Shown piece by piece: positions 25,007 to 33,129 of a DNA stretch of 44,370 nucleotides. Each line of letters begins with the position of its first letter. The first letter of the stretch is position 1. The notes under the pieces were generated by a model. That model was given only the letters and a program-made list of their open reading frames with translations, had not been told where the DNA came from and did no database searches. A program made the translations under genes and the position numbers. Source of the DNA: Lachnospiraceae bacterium (GTDB lineage: Bacteria; Bacillota; Clostridia; Lachnospirales; Lachnospiraceae); contig JAQUVX010000028.1 of the NCBI GenBank assembly GCA_028693165.1, positions 1 to 44,370 of the forward strand, written 5' to 3'.

Positions 25007-25040
25007 AATCAGGCATTAACCGGTCAGTTAATGCCTGATT
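25007..25040 (-). terminator. Perfect 14-bp hairpin between dctM and the second dctP
   Basis: AATCAGGCATTAAC (25007-25020) and GTTAATGCCTGATT (25027-25040) with a 6-base loop. Read leftward, GGTTCTATAACGG follows, so the U-run is poor. It may be an attenuator or an RNA-processing/stabilising stem. Confidence 0.6.
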
Positions 25041-25068
25041 GTGAAATTTTATTCTGTTAATTGCCGCA

Positions 25069-26361
25069 TCAGCCAAGCAGTGTCGGCAGACCCATGCTGA
25101 TCGCCGGAACAAAGGTGATCAAAAGCAGGGTAATAATCATACATACATAGAATGGCAAAGTTGCCTTAACAACCTTCTCCATAGGTTCCTTCGCTACGGC
25201 CGAACCGATAAAGAGAACCGCGCCAACCGGAGGAGTCAGAAGACCAATACCACAGTTCAGAACCATCATGATACCAAACTGAATCGGGTCCAGACCGATC
25301 GAGGTTGCGATCGGAAGCAGGATCGGGGTTGCAATCAGGATGATCGGTGCCATATCCATGATACAGCCGAGAACCAGAAGAATCAGGTTCAGGAGCAGTG
25401 CCAGGATGATTGGGTTGTTGGTCAGTCCCGTAATTGCGCTTGCTGCCATATCCGGAACATGAAGTCTGGTCAGGCAGTATCCGAAGATGCTGGAGGTCGA
25501 GATAAGAATCAGGACGATGGAAAGTGTCTCCACACACTGTGTCAGAGAAGTCCATACACCCTTCCAGTCCAGACCTTTGTAAATGTATACACTGACAATC
25601 AGGCTATAGATAACAGCGATTGCAGCAGACTCCGTTGCGGTGAACAGACCACCGACAACGCCGAATACTACGATCAGAACCGCAGCCAATGCCCAGAAGG
25701 AAATGCTCAGCTGTTTGATCAGTACCTTCATGCTGAACTTATCACCCTTCGGGTAATTCCGCTTCACCGAGATGATATAGGAACCGATCATCAGGGAAGC
25801 TGCCAGAAGTGCACCCGGAACGTAGCCAGCCAGAAACAGGCTTCCTACGGAAATGCCACCTGCTGAGGTTGCATAGATAACCATGTTATGACTTGGCGGA
25901 ACCAGAAGTCCCTCACAGGAGGAGGTAATGGTAACAGCCGTCGAGAAATCTGCGTCATATCCCTGATCTACCATCATCGGAATCAGGATGGAGCCAAGAG
26001 ATGCGGTATCTGCTGATGCAGAACCGGAAATACCACCAAAGAAATAGGAAGCTACGATATTAACCATAGCCATGCCGCCGCGCATCCAGCCTACACAGGC
26101 GTTCGCCAGAGCAATCAGCTTTTCAGAGATGCCGCCTGTTCCCATGAGAACACCCATGGTGATGAAGAACGGTACTGCCATCAGCGAGAAGGAACTGATA
26201 CCCTTTACCATCTGCTGACAAATCGTCTGCAACGGAAGTCCCTGAGACAGAAGGCAGAGGATCGAAGAAAGCGCAACCGCATACGCGATCGGGAAACGTA
26301 TGAAAACCATGATAAAGAAACTGCCAAGCAGGACAGCAATCGCAAATGTATCTCCGCTCAT
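25069..26361 (-). CDS. dctM: TRAP transporter large permease subunit (DctM family), 430 aa
   Basis: Ion-coupled permease with about 12 membrane segments. Typical segments are FFITMGVLMGTGGISEKL, ANACVGWMRGGMAMVNIVA, FFGGISGSASADTASLGSI and GLLTPPVGAVLFIGSAVA. The start overlaps the dctQ stop (TAATG), so the two are translated together. Length matches the family. It moves the ligand captured by the DctP proteins across the membrane using a sodium gradient. Confidence 0.94.
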   Translation of the reverse strand: MSGDTFAIAVLLGSFFIMVFIRFPIAYAVALSSILCLLSQGLPLQTICQQMVKGISSFSLMAVPFFITMGVLMGTGGISEKLIALANACVGWMRGGMAMVNIVASYFFGGISGSASADTASLGSILIPMMVDQGYDADFSTAVTITSSCEGLLVPPSHNMVIYATSAGGISVGSLFLAGYVPGALLAASLMIGSYIISVKRNYPKGDKFSMKVLIKQLSISFWALAAVLIVVFGVVGGLFTATESAAIAVIYSLIVSVYIYKGLDWKGVWTSLTQCVETLSIVLILISTSSIFGYCLTRLHVPDMAASAITGLTNNPIILALLLNLILLVLGCIMDMAPIILIATPILLPIATSIGLDPIQFGIMMVLNCGIGLLTPPVGAVLFIGSAVAKEPMEKVVKATLPFYVCMIITLLLITFVPAISMGLPTLLG

Positions 26362-26885
26362 TATTTACCCTCCTCCTCTACAAAGAAACTCTTGATATGG
26401 TTATAAACTGCTTCCAGTTCAAAGATCAACATTGCTACACCAGCTAACGGAACCGGGAAATACATCCAGAACTTGGACAGCTTCGGCATGCTGACATAGG
26501 TACCCTTTGATCCAAGACCGACACAATATTTCCATCCCACAAAGATCATAACCAGTGCAAGGATCATAACTGCAATATCACAAACCAGATCAGACACCTT
26601 GATCAATTTGGACGGCAGGAACTGGTCAAATGCAGTCATTCTGATATGCGCGCCTCTGCGAATCGCGAGTGCTGCTGAGAGAACTGCCATATAGGACATA
26701 AACGTAAGAACCACTTCCTCACTCCATGCCGGATCCGGAATGAATGAAACATAACGGCCTACAACAGCCACCGACGTAATCAGGATATCACCGATCAGCA
26801 GTAATTTACAGATTGTCATAACAATCCGATCGGTTAAATCGTATGCAGGTTTGATCTTATCAATCGTTTTAAAAATAGCCGGCAT
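26361..26885 (-). CDS. dctQ: TRAP transporter small permease subunit (DctQ family), 174 aa
   Basis: Four membrane helices, with the family motifs VGRYVSFIPDPAWSEEVV and LSAALAIRRGAHIRMTAF. The start MPAIFKTIDKIKPAYD follows GAGGAGGGGATTTGTT. It partners DctM. The gene lies just below the terminator that follows dctP, so dctQM should be made in lower amounts than the binding protein. Confidence 0.92.
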   Translation of the reverse strand: MPAIFKTIDKIKPAYDLTDRIVMTICKLLLIGDILITSVAVVGRYVSFIPDPAWSEEVVLTFMSYMAVLSAALAIRRGAHIRMTAFDQFLPSKLIKVSDLVCDIAVMILALVMIFVGWKYCVGLGSKGTYVSMPKLSKFWMYFPVPLAGVAMLIFELEAVYNHIKSFFVEEEGK

Positions 26886-26908
26886 AACAAATCCCCTCCT
26901 CTTTCTTT

Positions 26909-26942
26909 TAAAAAGGCACAGAGGCTTTAAACCCCCTGTGCC
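26909..26942 (-). terminator. Intercistronic terminator between dctP and dctQ
   Basis: Read leftward, GGCACAG and CTGTGCC form the stem (26942-26936 with 26921-26915), with a further partly paired interior, followed by TTTTTT. It should stop most transcripts after dctP while readthrough supplies dctQM. Confidence 0.75.
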
Positions 26943-26971
26943 CTGTTTTTGGGTTTGATCAAGTCCTGAAC

Positions 26972-28081
26972 TTATTTAGCCAGGTCAAGGATCTGCTGAT
27001 ACAGGTCAGCCTGATCTTTCGTGTTCTCTTCGATAACAGCTGCACAAGCCTCTTTCCAAGGAGTCTTATCTGCTACGTCAACAACGTTGCAACCTGCTGC
27101 CTTCAGCTCTTCCAGAACAGAATCTTCCTTCTCCTGAGAGATCTCTCTGTTGACCTGGCCTGCGTACTTACCAGCCTCAACCAGGATGTTCTGCTGCTCT
27201 TCAGTCAGAGCGTCCCAGGAACCAGAAGTAATAACGATCTCGATTGCGCCCAGTGTATGACCATCCAGGATCAGGTTGTTAGCAACCTCCGGGAAAGCGT
27301 TTGATTTGTAGTTTGCGATCGGCTGCTCAGCGCCATCAACAACGCCGGTCTGCAGTGCAGAGTACAGCTCGTTCATGGATACAACCGTTGCGTTTGCTCC
27401 CAGTGCACTAACCATGCCGGTCATAACCGGATCAGTGGATACACGGATCTTTTTGCCCTTGAAATCTTCAACGCCAGCTACCGGATCTTTGGTGAAGAAA
27501 TGACGGAAACCTTCCTCGCCGTAGAACAGGCCCTTAACGCCGATACCAGCATCATAAGACTCGTCCAGGAACTGCTGAGACAGATCGCTGTCTACGAATT
27601 TCCAGTAATGCTCTCTGTTCTCAAATGTATATGGGATAGAAAGCAGGGTGGACTTCTTAGCACCGTAGCTTGTCAGTGCAAATGCAGAGATACGGGAGAT
27701 GTCGATATCACTTCCGCCGCCCAGCATGCTGTCCAGAACATCGTTCTCAGAACCAAGTACGCCGCTTGCCTGAAGGTCGATTACCATCTTGCCGCCTGAC
27801 AGTTCTTCTACTTTCTCTTTGAACGCGTTATCAGTCTGTCCAACGATGGTATCTAACGGGTTAACCTCTGCCATAACCAGAGTGATCTCCGGCTCAACGG
27901 TTGCTGCTGCTGCGGTGGTCTCGCCTTCTTTTGCTGCTTCGGTTGCTGCCTCACTCGCTGCTTCGGTTGCTGCCGGTGCTGCGGTGGTTGCCGGTGCTTC
28001 CGGGGTCTTCATACCACATCCTGCCAGGGAACCTGCTACCATTGCTGTACATAATGCTGCGCTTAAAATTCTTTTTTTCAT
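26972..28081 (-). CDS. dctP: TRAP transporter solute-binding lipoprotein (DctP family), first copy, 369 aa
   Basis: Signal peptide and lipobox (MVAGSLAGCGM), then an Ala/Thr/Glu low-complexity linker (about 30-60) typical of Lachnospiraceae lipoproteins. The mature domain shows KEKVEELSGGKMVIDLQASG, the ligand-binding arginine in GKKIRVSTDPVM, YSALQTGVVDGAEQPIANY and WDALTEEQQNILVEAG. It is the first gene of the TRAP operon, after GGAGGAAAAGAAAC. The ligand cannot be told from sequence; C4-dicarboxylates, uronates and related acids are all possible. The YesM/YesN-like pair upstream probably controls it. Confidence 0.92.
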   Translation of the reverse strand: MKKRILSAALCTAMVAGSLAGCGMKTPEAPATTAAPAATEAASEAATEAAKEGETTAAAATVEPEITLVMAEVNPLDTIVGQTDNAFKEKVEELSGGKMVIDLQASGVLGSENDVLDSMLGGGSDIDISRISAFALTSYGAKKSTLLSIPYTFENREHYWKFVDSDLSQQFLDESYDAGIGVKGLFYGEEGFRHFFTKDPVAGVEDFKGKKIRVSTDPVMTGMVSALGANATVVSMNELYSALQTGVVDGAEQPIANYKSNAFPEVANNLILDGHTLGAIEIVITSGSWDALTEEQQNILVEAGKYAGQVNREISQEKEDSVLEELKAAGCNVVDVADKTPWKEACAAVIEENTKDQADLYQQILDLAK

Positions 28082-28127
28082 GTTTCTTTTCCTCCTAATA
28101 CATTTTGCGTGATTTTCACGTGCCTCA

Positions 28128-28177
28128 ACGTATCTTTACGTTATCTTTATTATATTGGAATGTCCTGGGAAAAGAAA
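28128..28177 (-). promoter_or_regulatory. Candidate dctP promoter with downstream direct repeat
   Basis: TATAAT at 28154-28149 with a poor -35 (TTTCTT, 28177-28172), as expected of an activator-dependent promoter. Immediately downstream, ACGTATCTTT (28128-28137) and ACGTTATCTTT (28138-28148) repeat head to tail on the plus strand. Confidence 0.5.
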
Positions 28178-28207
28178 TGGTAATTTTTTGTGAATCATAG
28201 TACATTT

Positions 28208-29107
28208 TTAACCTTCTGTCCGTTTCTCTTTATGCATATTCCCCGTAAAAATCTCCTGCCGGTACTCACTCGGACTCTGCCCGGTCATCCGTTTGAACAC
28301 CTTTGCAAAATAATTCCCGTCTCCATACCCCACTGCTTTGCCTACATCCTTCACGTTGACCGTGGGCTGTTCCAGCATCTTTTTTGCCTCCCGCACCCGG
28401 TACTCGGTCAGGTAAGAAGTAAAATTCTGTCCGAAAAACTGCTTGAATAATTTGCAGAAATAGGCTTCCGAATAGTTCATGGTGCGTGCCAGCTCCTGCA
28501 TGGAAAGATCGTACATATAATGCTCCCGGATATAGTCCGCAATCAGCTCCATGACCCGGGAAAGTCTGGCCGCCTCAATCAGCTCCGGCGGTTCCCCGCC
28601 CCGCAGCGCATCCCGGGCTTCATCCGCTTCCATCTGTGCATGCATCTCAGCTTCCAGCTGTGCCCCGATCGGCTCCAGATCAGAAGATGCATCCGACGGC
28701 ACTCCGCTGTTTCGGTTCTGTTCGGCAATACGCATGGCTTCCTCCAGCACCAGAAACAGTTCTTTTTCCTCATAAGGCTTCAGCAGGTAATCCAGCGCAC
28801 GCACAGTAATCGCCTTCTTCGCATAGGCGAATTCATCAAACGCCGTCAAAAAGATAATGCTGCAGTTTTTGTCCGTCTCCCGAATCTTCTCCGCCGCACC
28901 GATTCCGTTGATCCCCGGCATCTCAATGTCCAGAATCGCAATTTCGATCTCCTCGTCCCGGTGCAGCGCGATGGCCTCCCGGCCATTCTGCGCCTGAAAA
29001 ATCTCGCACTGTTCTCCCAGTCTTTTGCCCAGAAGTTTGACCAGAACCGCCCGCTCGATCATCTCATCATCTGCGATCAGCAAACGGTATTTCTTTTCCT
29101 CACTCAT
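28208..29107 (-). CDS. YesN-like response regulator, receiver plus AraC-type HTH, 299 aa
   Basis: The receiver domain is at residues 6-125, with acidic pocket ADDE (12-15), phospho-acceptor D60 in AILDIEMPG, and the conserved K in YLLKPYEEKEL. A low-complexity linker (about 135-180) leads to a C-terminal AraC/XylS double HTH (YNLSMQEL-like region and SEAYFCKLFKQFFG, then KDVGKAVGYGDGNYFAKVFK). The start overlaps the kinase stop by 8 bp. Paired with the YesM-like kinase and placed 126 bp before dctP, it is the likely activator of the TRAP operon. Confidence 0.9.
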   Translation of the reverse strand: MSEEKKYRLLIADDEMIERAVLVKLLGKRLGEQCEIFQAQNGREAIALHRDEEIEIAILDIEMPGINGIGAAEKIRETDKNCSIIFLTAFDEFAYAKKAITVRALDYLLKPYEEKELFLVLEEAMRIAEQNRNSGVPSDASSDLEPIGAQLEAEMHAQMEADEARDALRGGEPPELIEAARLSRVMELIADYIREHYMYDLSMQELARTMNYSEAYFCKLFKQFFGQNFTSYLTEYRVREAKKMLEQPTVNVKDVGKAVGYGDGNYFAKVFKRMTGQSPSEYRQEIFTGNMHKEKRTEG

Positions 29108-30593
29108 CGTACTTCTCCCCCTGTGGAATCATCATCTGCACCGCAGTGCCACAGCCAATACGGCTGTAAAGCTTCATATCTCCGTCCTCATACATGATAT
29201 GAATCCGTTTGTAAATATTGCCCAGACCGATTCCGATCTTCGCCGTCCGCCGGCTGTCCAGCGCCTGTTTAAGCTGTTCCAGCGCCTCCGGTTCCATGCC
29301 GACTCCCGTATCCGTCACAGAAATTGTCACAATCCGGCCTTTCTGCCAGATGCGCAGATGCAGCCTTCCGCCCTGTTCTTTCTTGGACAGACCGTGAACG
29401 ATGGCATTCTCCACCACTGGCTGCAGCGTAAAGGATGGAATGATCACCTGCGATGCGTCCACCTCGATGCTGCTGCTGTACTGAATCCTGGCACCAAACC
29501 GCATCTGCTGGATATAAATATAATCCTGCACGACCTTCAGCTCCTGCTCCAGAGCCACGAACTGATCCGAGGTTTTCAGATTGTAACGGAACAGATTACC
29601 CATGCTGTAGATCATCTTTTCCGTCGTCCCTGCCTCCTCAAGCTTCGCCATACACCCGATCATATTCAGCGTATTAAACAGAAAATGAGGGTTGATCTGA
29701 CTTTTCAAAAGCTCCAGCCGCGCAAAATTCAGCTGGCGCTCCATCTCGATGCGCTCCACCTCCTCCTGGTGAAGAAGCTGCGCCATCTCATTGTTCTGCT
29801 TGAGGGTATTGATGTAGCCCTCTGTCGCATGCTTCATCTTATTGAATGCACGCACCAGCTCGCCCACCTCATCCTTGTTGTCGACGATCAGATCTTCCCC
29901 GCTGAAATCATTGTTGGCAATCTTTCTGGAGCAGCGGGCCAGCTTGACCACCGGCTTTAGCAAGGTATTGGTGAGCAGCCTGGTCAGGCAGACCGCCACC
30001 ACCAGCAAAAGCGCCGAAACTCCGAAAATCAGCCATGGAATATTGCGGAACGTCGGAACCCGATTCTGATAATTCTCGTTGCCGGCATTTAAGGTCACCT
30101 GAACCAGACGTCGCGCGTAGGTCTGCAGATAATCCTGCATCCCGTACACCCGATACAGTCCCGAGACATATTCCTGACTGCGCGACGGCTTTCCCAAAAG
30201 CTCTTCCTTGATGCTGCTGTACTGCTCATAGCCGTTCTTCACGTTCCAGGTCCTGGCATAACGCTCCTCGCCGATCCGCGCATAATCAAAGGGCAGCGAA
30301 CGCAGGCACCGCTCGGACCGCACACAGGCCAGCACATAATCCTCATGATTCTCAACGGAACGATCCCGCACATAATTTTCAAATGCACGCGCCTCCAGGG
30401 CGATCGCCTCCTCAAAATCGTGGCAGCGGGAATTGTCGTTTAGAATCTCATTGAATCCGCCAAGCGCATAATTCATCACATGGATATTGAACGCACCAGA
30501 AAAAACCATGATCAGAATCACCATGACCGTATACAGTGCAAGCTTCTGTTTTAATGTAATCGATAACCACAGATTTCGGACGGATTGATACAT
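29100..30593 (-). CDS. YesM-like sensor histidine kinase, 497 aa
   Basis: I prefer the start MYQSVRNLWLSITL at 30593, where GAGGTGGCTGCCG precedes; an ATG 15 bp upstream is the alternative. Two membrane helices (about 18-38 and 184-205) bracket an extracellular sensor domain of about 145 residues. Then come a HAMP domain (LLKPVVKLARCSRKIANNDF), the His_kinase domain with SQINPHFLFNTLN (phospho-acceptor near H303), and a HATPase domain with the N box VVENAIVHGLSKK and GIGLGNIYKRI. It should sense an external ligand and phosphorylate the regulator gene product that overlaps it. Confidence 0.9.
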   Translation of the reverse strand: MYQSVRNLWLSITLKQKLALYTVMVILIMVFSGAFNIHVMNYALGGFNEILNDNSRCHDFEEAIALEARAFENYVRDRSVENHEDYVLACVRSERCLRSLPFDYARIGEERYARTWNVKNGYEQYSSIKEELLGKPSRSQEYVSGLYRVYGMQDYLQTYARRLVQVTLNAGNENYQNRVPTFRNIPWLIFGVSALLLVVAVCLTRLLTNTLLKPVVKLARCSRKIANNDFSGEDLIVDNKDEVGELVRAFNKMKHATEGYINTLKQNNEMAQLLHQEEVERIEMERQLNFARLELLKSQINPHFLFNTLNMIGCMAKLEEAGTTEKMIYSMGNLFRYNLKTSDQFVALEQELKVVQDYIYIQQMRFGARIQYSSSIEVDASQVIIPSFTLQPVVENAIVHGLSKKEQGGRLHLRIWQKGRIVTISVTDTGVGMEPEALEQLKQALDSRRTAKIGIGLGNIYKRIHIMYEDGDMKLYSRIGCGTAVQMMIPQGEKYDE

Positions 30594-30625
30594 CGGCAGC
30601 CACCTCATTTTTCATCTTAAGTATG

Positions 30626-30654
30626 AGTATAGCATAGAATTGTCGATTTGACGA
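30626..30654 (-). promoter_or_regulatory. Extended -10 promoter for the two-component operon
   Basis: TGCTATACT gives an extended -10 (TATACT at 30631-30626), with TCGTCA 17 bp upstream as a weak -35. The kinase start lies about 30 bp downstream. Confidence 0.55.
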
Positions 30655-30716
30655 CGAAAAAGATACTGTCCGAATGTCTGACACACCCGAAACAGCATCT
30701 TCTTTTGATTTCATCT

Positions 30717-31895
30717 TTACGATACACCCTTCACTTCCCAGCAATAGCTTTCCCAGCTCTGGCGCAGCGTCATGGATGCGGTCTCTTTCGCCGCAAGGGC
30801 TTCCAGATACGTCGCCTCCCCTTCCAGGAAACTGGTCTGATCCACCATGCCGGCCTGCTTCCTGCGCTGCATAGACTGCCAGATCATCGATGCACTCTCA
30901 TAGGAATCAAGCGCCGCCTGATAGCTCAATGCGTCTGCCTGAAGCTGATTGTAGCTGTCCTGCACAGCGGCGCGTACCTCGCCTTCCGCAGCCGCTTCCC
31001 GCTTCGCCTTTAAATCCATCTCCGTGTAGGTTCCCCCCGCGGAATGGCGCACGCTCTGAACACCAGAGCTGTTTCCAATCGCTTTTTCCAGATCCGAAGC
31101 CAGATCAATCGCCGTGATGGCGGTCATATCCGGTGCCGGAATCGTTCCAATGGTCACAGAAGTTCCCGAATCGATCCCAAGCGTGAAGAGCAGGTTAAAC
31201 CGGGCCTGATCCATCTGCTGCTGATAAGAATCCCGCAGATTCTTCTGCTGGCTTAAGTTGTCCGCCGCCTCCAATACCTCCGCGGCGGTAGCCATGCCGG
31301 CACTCTGCTTCTTGATCAGAGACTGATAGGAAGCCTCCGCCGCCTGAGCGCTTTTCTCCTTTGCTGCCGCGTTGACTACCATCTGATTGTAGGTGTTCAT
31401 CAGATTTTGTGCCGTCAGGACGTAGGAATCCGTCGTCTTCTGCAGCGAAGTCTGACTGCTGACGCCATTCAAACGCTCCAACTGTTTGGTGATTCTGGTA
31501 ATGGAGCTGCTCAGCATGGACGCATTGGTCTTGTAATTCTGTTCTGCCTCCGCATCCTCGTCCTCATACTTATCTGCAAGCAGTCTCATATAATCCCGCT
31601 CGTCATTGAGTGTCGCCAGCATGGATTCGTAATTCTTCTTGTTGGTGGTGTAGTTCTCGGTCGCCGACTTTAAGTCCTGGTTCTGCTGCACCAGGGTGGC
31701 GAGCTGATCATATTCCACCGCCACAGTACCGTTGTCTGCTGCTATGCTGCCAGTCTCCGCCGCGGCGTTCCCATCCTCTTCCGCCGCGGGTCCGGCCTCT
31801 TCCGCCATCGCCGGGACCGCCTGTGCAAGCACAAAACCTGCTGCCAGCAGCACCGCTCCAAAGCGGCGTATCATTTCTGCCTTTTTCTTTCCCAT
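30717..31895 (-). CDS. TolC-family outer-membrane-factor-like protein, second copy, 392 aa
   Basis: The start MGKKKAEMIRRFG at 31895 follows GGGAGGAGCTTAT; an ATG at 31910 overlapping the upstream stop is the alternative. A signal peptide (to AMAEEAGPA) leads into long heptad-rich helices, with the TolC-like repeat pattern TAAEVLEAADNLSQQKNLRD and QRRKQAGMVDQTSFLEGEAT in the two halves. The internal duplication is typical of TolC. It is shorter than TolC of diderms (about 470 after processing), and there is no obvious reason for an outer-membrane channel in a Gram-positive cell. It may act as an envelope-spanning helical tube or scaffold for the RND pump. Confidence 0.75.
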   Translation of the reverse strand: MGKKKAEMIRRFGAVLLAAGFVLAQAVPAMAEEAGPAAEEDGNAAAETGSIAADNGTVAVEYDQLATLVQQNQDLKSATENYTTNKKNYESMLATLNDERDYMRLLADKYEDEDAEAEQNYKTNASMLSSSITRITKQLERLNGVSSQTSLQKTTDSYVLTAQNLMNTYNQMVVNAAAKEKSAQAAEASYQSLIKKQSAGMATAAEVLEAADNLSQQKNLRDSYQQQMDQARFNLLFTLGIDSGTSVTIGTIPAPDMTAITAIDLASDLEKAIGNSSGVQSVRHSAGGTYTEMDLKAKREAAAEGEVRAAVQDSYNQLQADALSYQAALDSYESASMIWQSMQRRKQAGMVDQTSFLEGEATYLEALAAKETASMTLRQSWESYCWEVKGVS

Positions 31896-31909
31896 ATAAG
31901 CTCCTCCCA

Positions 31910-33067
31910 TCAGGATGCCGATGCCAGTCCGCCGACTGCCCAGTCGTAATTCACCATGGCCTGCAAAAGCGCGATCTTCTGCGTGCGGGCGGTCACCTCC
32001 GCAGTCTGATAGGAAGTCTGCGTGGTCTGGAAGCTGTTCTGTGTGATGGTTCCCGCCTGCAGCTGTCTGGTGGCCGTCGCCAGAGCGGTCGCCTGAAGCT
32101 GCAAGGCCTGCTGCGCCTGCTCGTAGGAGGATCTCGCCAGAATCAGACTGGAATAAGTATCCTTCACATTGGTGGCGATTGCCTCCTTCTGATTCTTCTC
32201 CGTCTGGGTCAGCTTCTCTTTTACCGTGGCGCTCCGCGCATTCGTGAGCTGCTTCGTCGTGAGCTTGTAGCTGTAATTGTTCTCCAGTGCCGCCGCAATG
32301 TCGGTATCCACTGAAATTGCATCGATCTTTGTCAGATCCGGCTCCGGAAGCGCTCCGATCTCCACGTCAGAACCATAGGTCCAGCCGAGCATCAGACACA
32401 GATTCTGCCGGGTCTTATCCAGGCTGCTCTCGCCGGAAAGAATGGACGCCTCTGCACTGGAGATCGCCTCCTTCGCACTCAGCACCTGCGCCTGCGTGGA
32501 CATACCTGCCGCCAGGCGATTCTGCTGAGTCTGATAGGTAATCTCGACCTGCTGCTTTCTCGCCTTTAAACTGTCCAGATTATAATACTGGGTCCAGTAG
32601 GTCAGCATAAGGCCCTGCGCCTGCTTGACCAGATTCGCTTCCGTCTGGTCATAGCCGATCTTCTTCGTCTCGCTGTCATCCGTATTCTCATCGCCCTTCT
32701 TCATCAGTGCCTCCGCCTGCTGCTCGTTCTGCAGCGCAGCGGCTACTCCGCTTCCGTAGCTGGAATCGTCCGAGTCCGGGTAAGTGATATTGTCATAAAT
32801 CTCGTTGGCCTTATCATAATAATCCTGCGCCACGTCATCCGCATCGTCATCCTTCTCATCTTTATATGTAATCTGATTCTGAACGACTGTATTATTATAC
32901 TCGTGAACCAGATCGGCGATCTCTTCATATTCCAGTTTATTGTCCCGGAGGGTCGCCCACTTCTCCGCGGAATAAGCAAACTCCGGACTCTGGGCAAATG
33001 CCGGAACCGGCAGTGTCGCCGCACTCACCAGCACCATACAGCCGGCCAATGTCTTCCTCAAATCCAT
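31910..33067 (-). CDS. TolC-family outer-membrane-factor-like protein, first copy, 385 aa
   Basis: The start MDLRKTLAGCMVLVS at 33067 follows AAGAAGGAGGATACT. Signal peptide ends near PVPAFAQS. The helical body shows NRLAAGMSTQAQVLSAKEAI and ATRQLQAGTITQNSFQTTQT, the G-centred turns of TolC repeats. An acidic insert (KDEKDDDADDVAQD) is present near residue 70. It lies 62 bp after the RND permease and overlaps the next TolC-like gene by a few bases. The two copies are related but clearly diverged, so they may assemble as a hetero-oligomer. Confidence 0.75.
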   Translation of the reverse strand: MDLRKTLAGCMVLVSAATLPVPAFAQSPEFAYSAEKWATLRDNKLEYEEIADLVHEYNNTVVQNQITYKDEKDDDADDVAQDYYDKANEIYDNITYPDSDDSSYGSGVAAALQNEQQAEALMKKGDENTDDSETKKIGYDQTEANLVKQAQGLMLTYWTQYYNLDSLKARKQQVEITYQTQQNRLAAGMSTQAQVLSAKEAISSAEASILSGESSLDKTRQNLCLMLGWTYGSDVEIGALPEPDLTKIDAISVDTDIAAALENNYSYKLTTKQLTNARSATVKEKLTQTEKNQKEAIATNVKDTYSSLILARSSYEQAQQALQLQATALATATRQLQAGTITQNSFQTTQTSYQTAEVTARTQKIALLQAMVNYDWAVGGLASAS

Positions 33068-33129
33068 AGTATCCTCCTTCTTTGTAACTGTATTAACACG
33101 CTTCATACACTATTCTATCCTATAAATGC

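Noticed and set aside
29025-29960. 311-codon open frame on the plus strand
   Set aside because: Antisense to the two-component genes and without recognisable domains.
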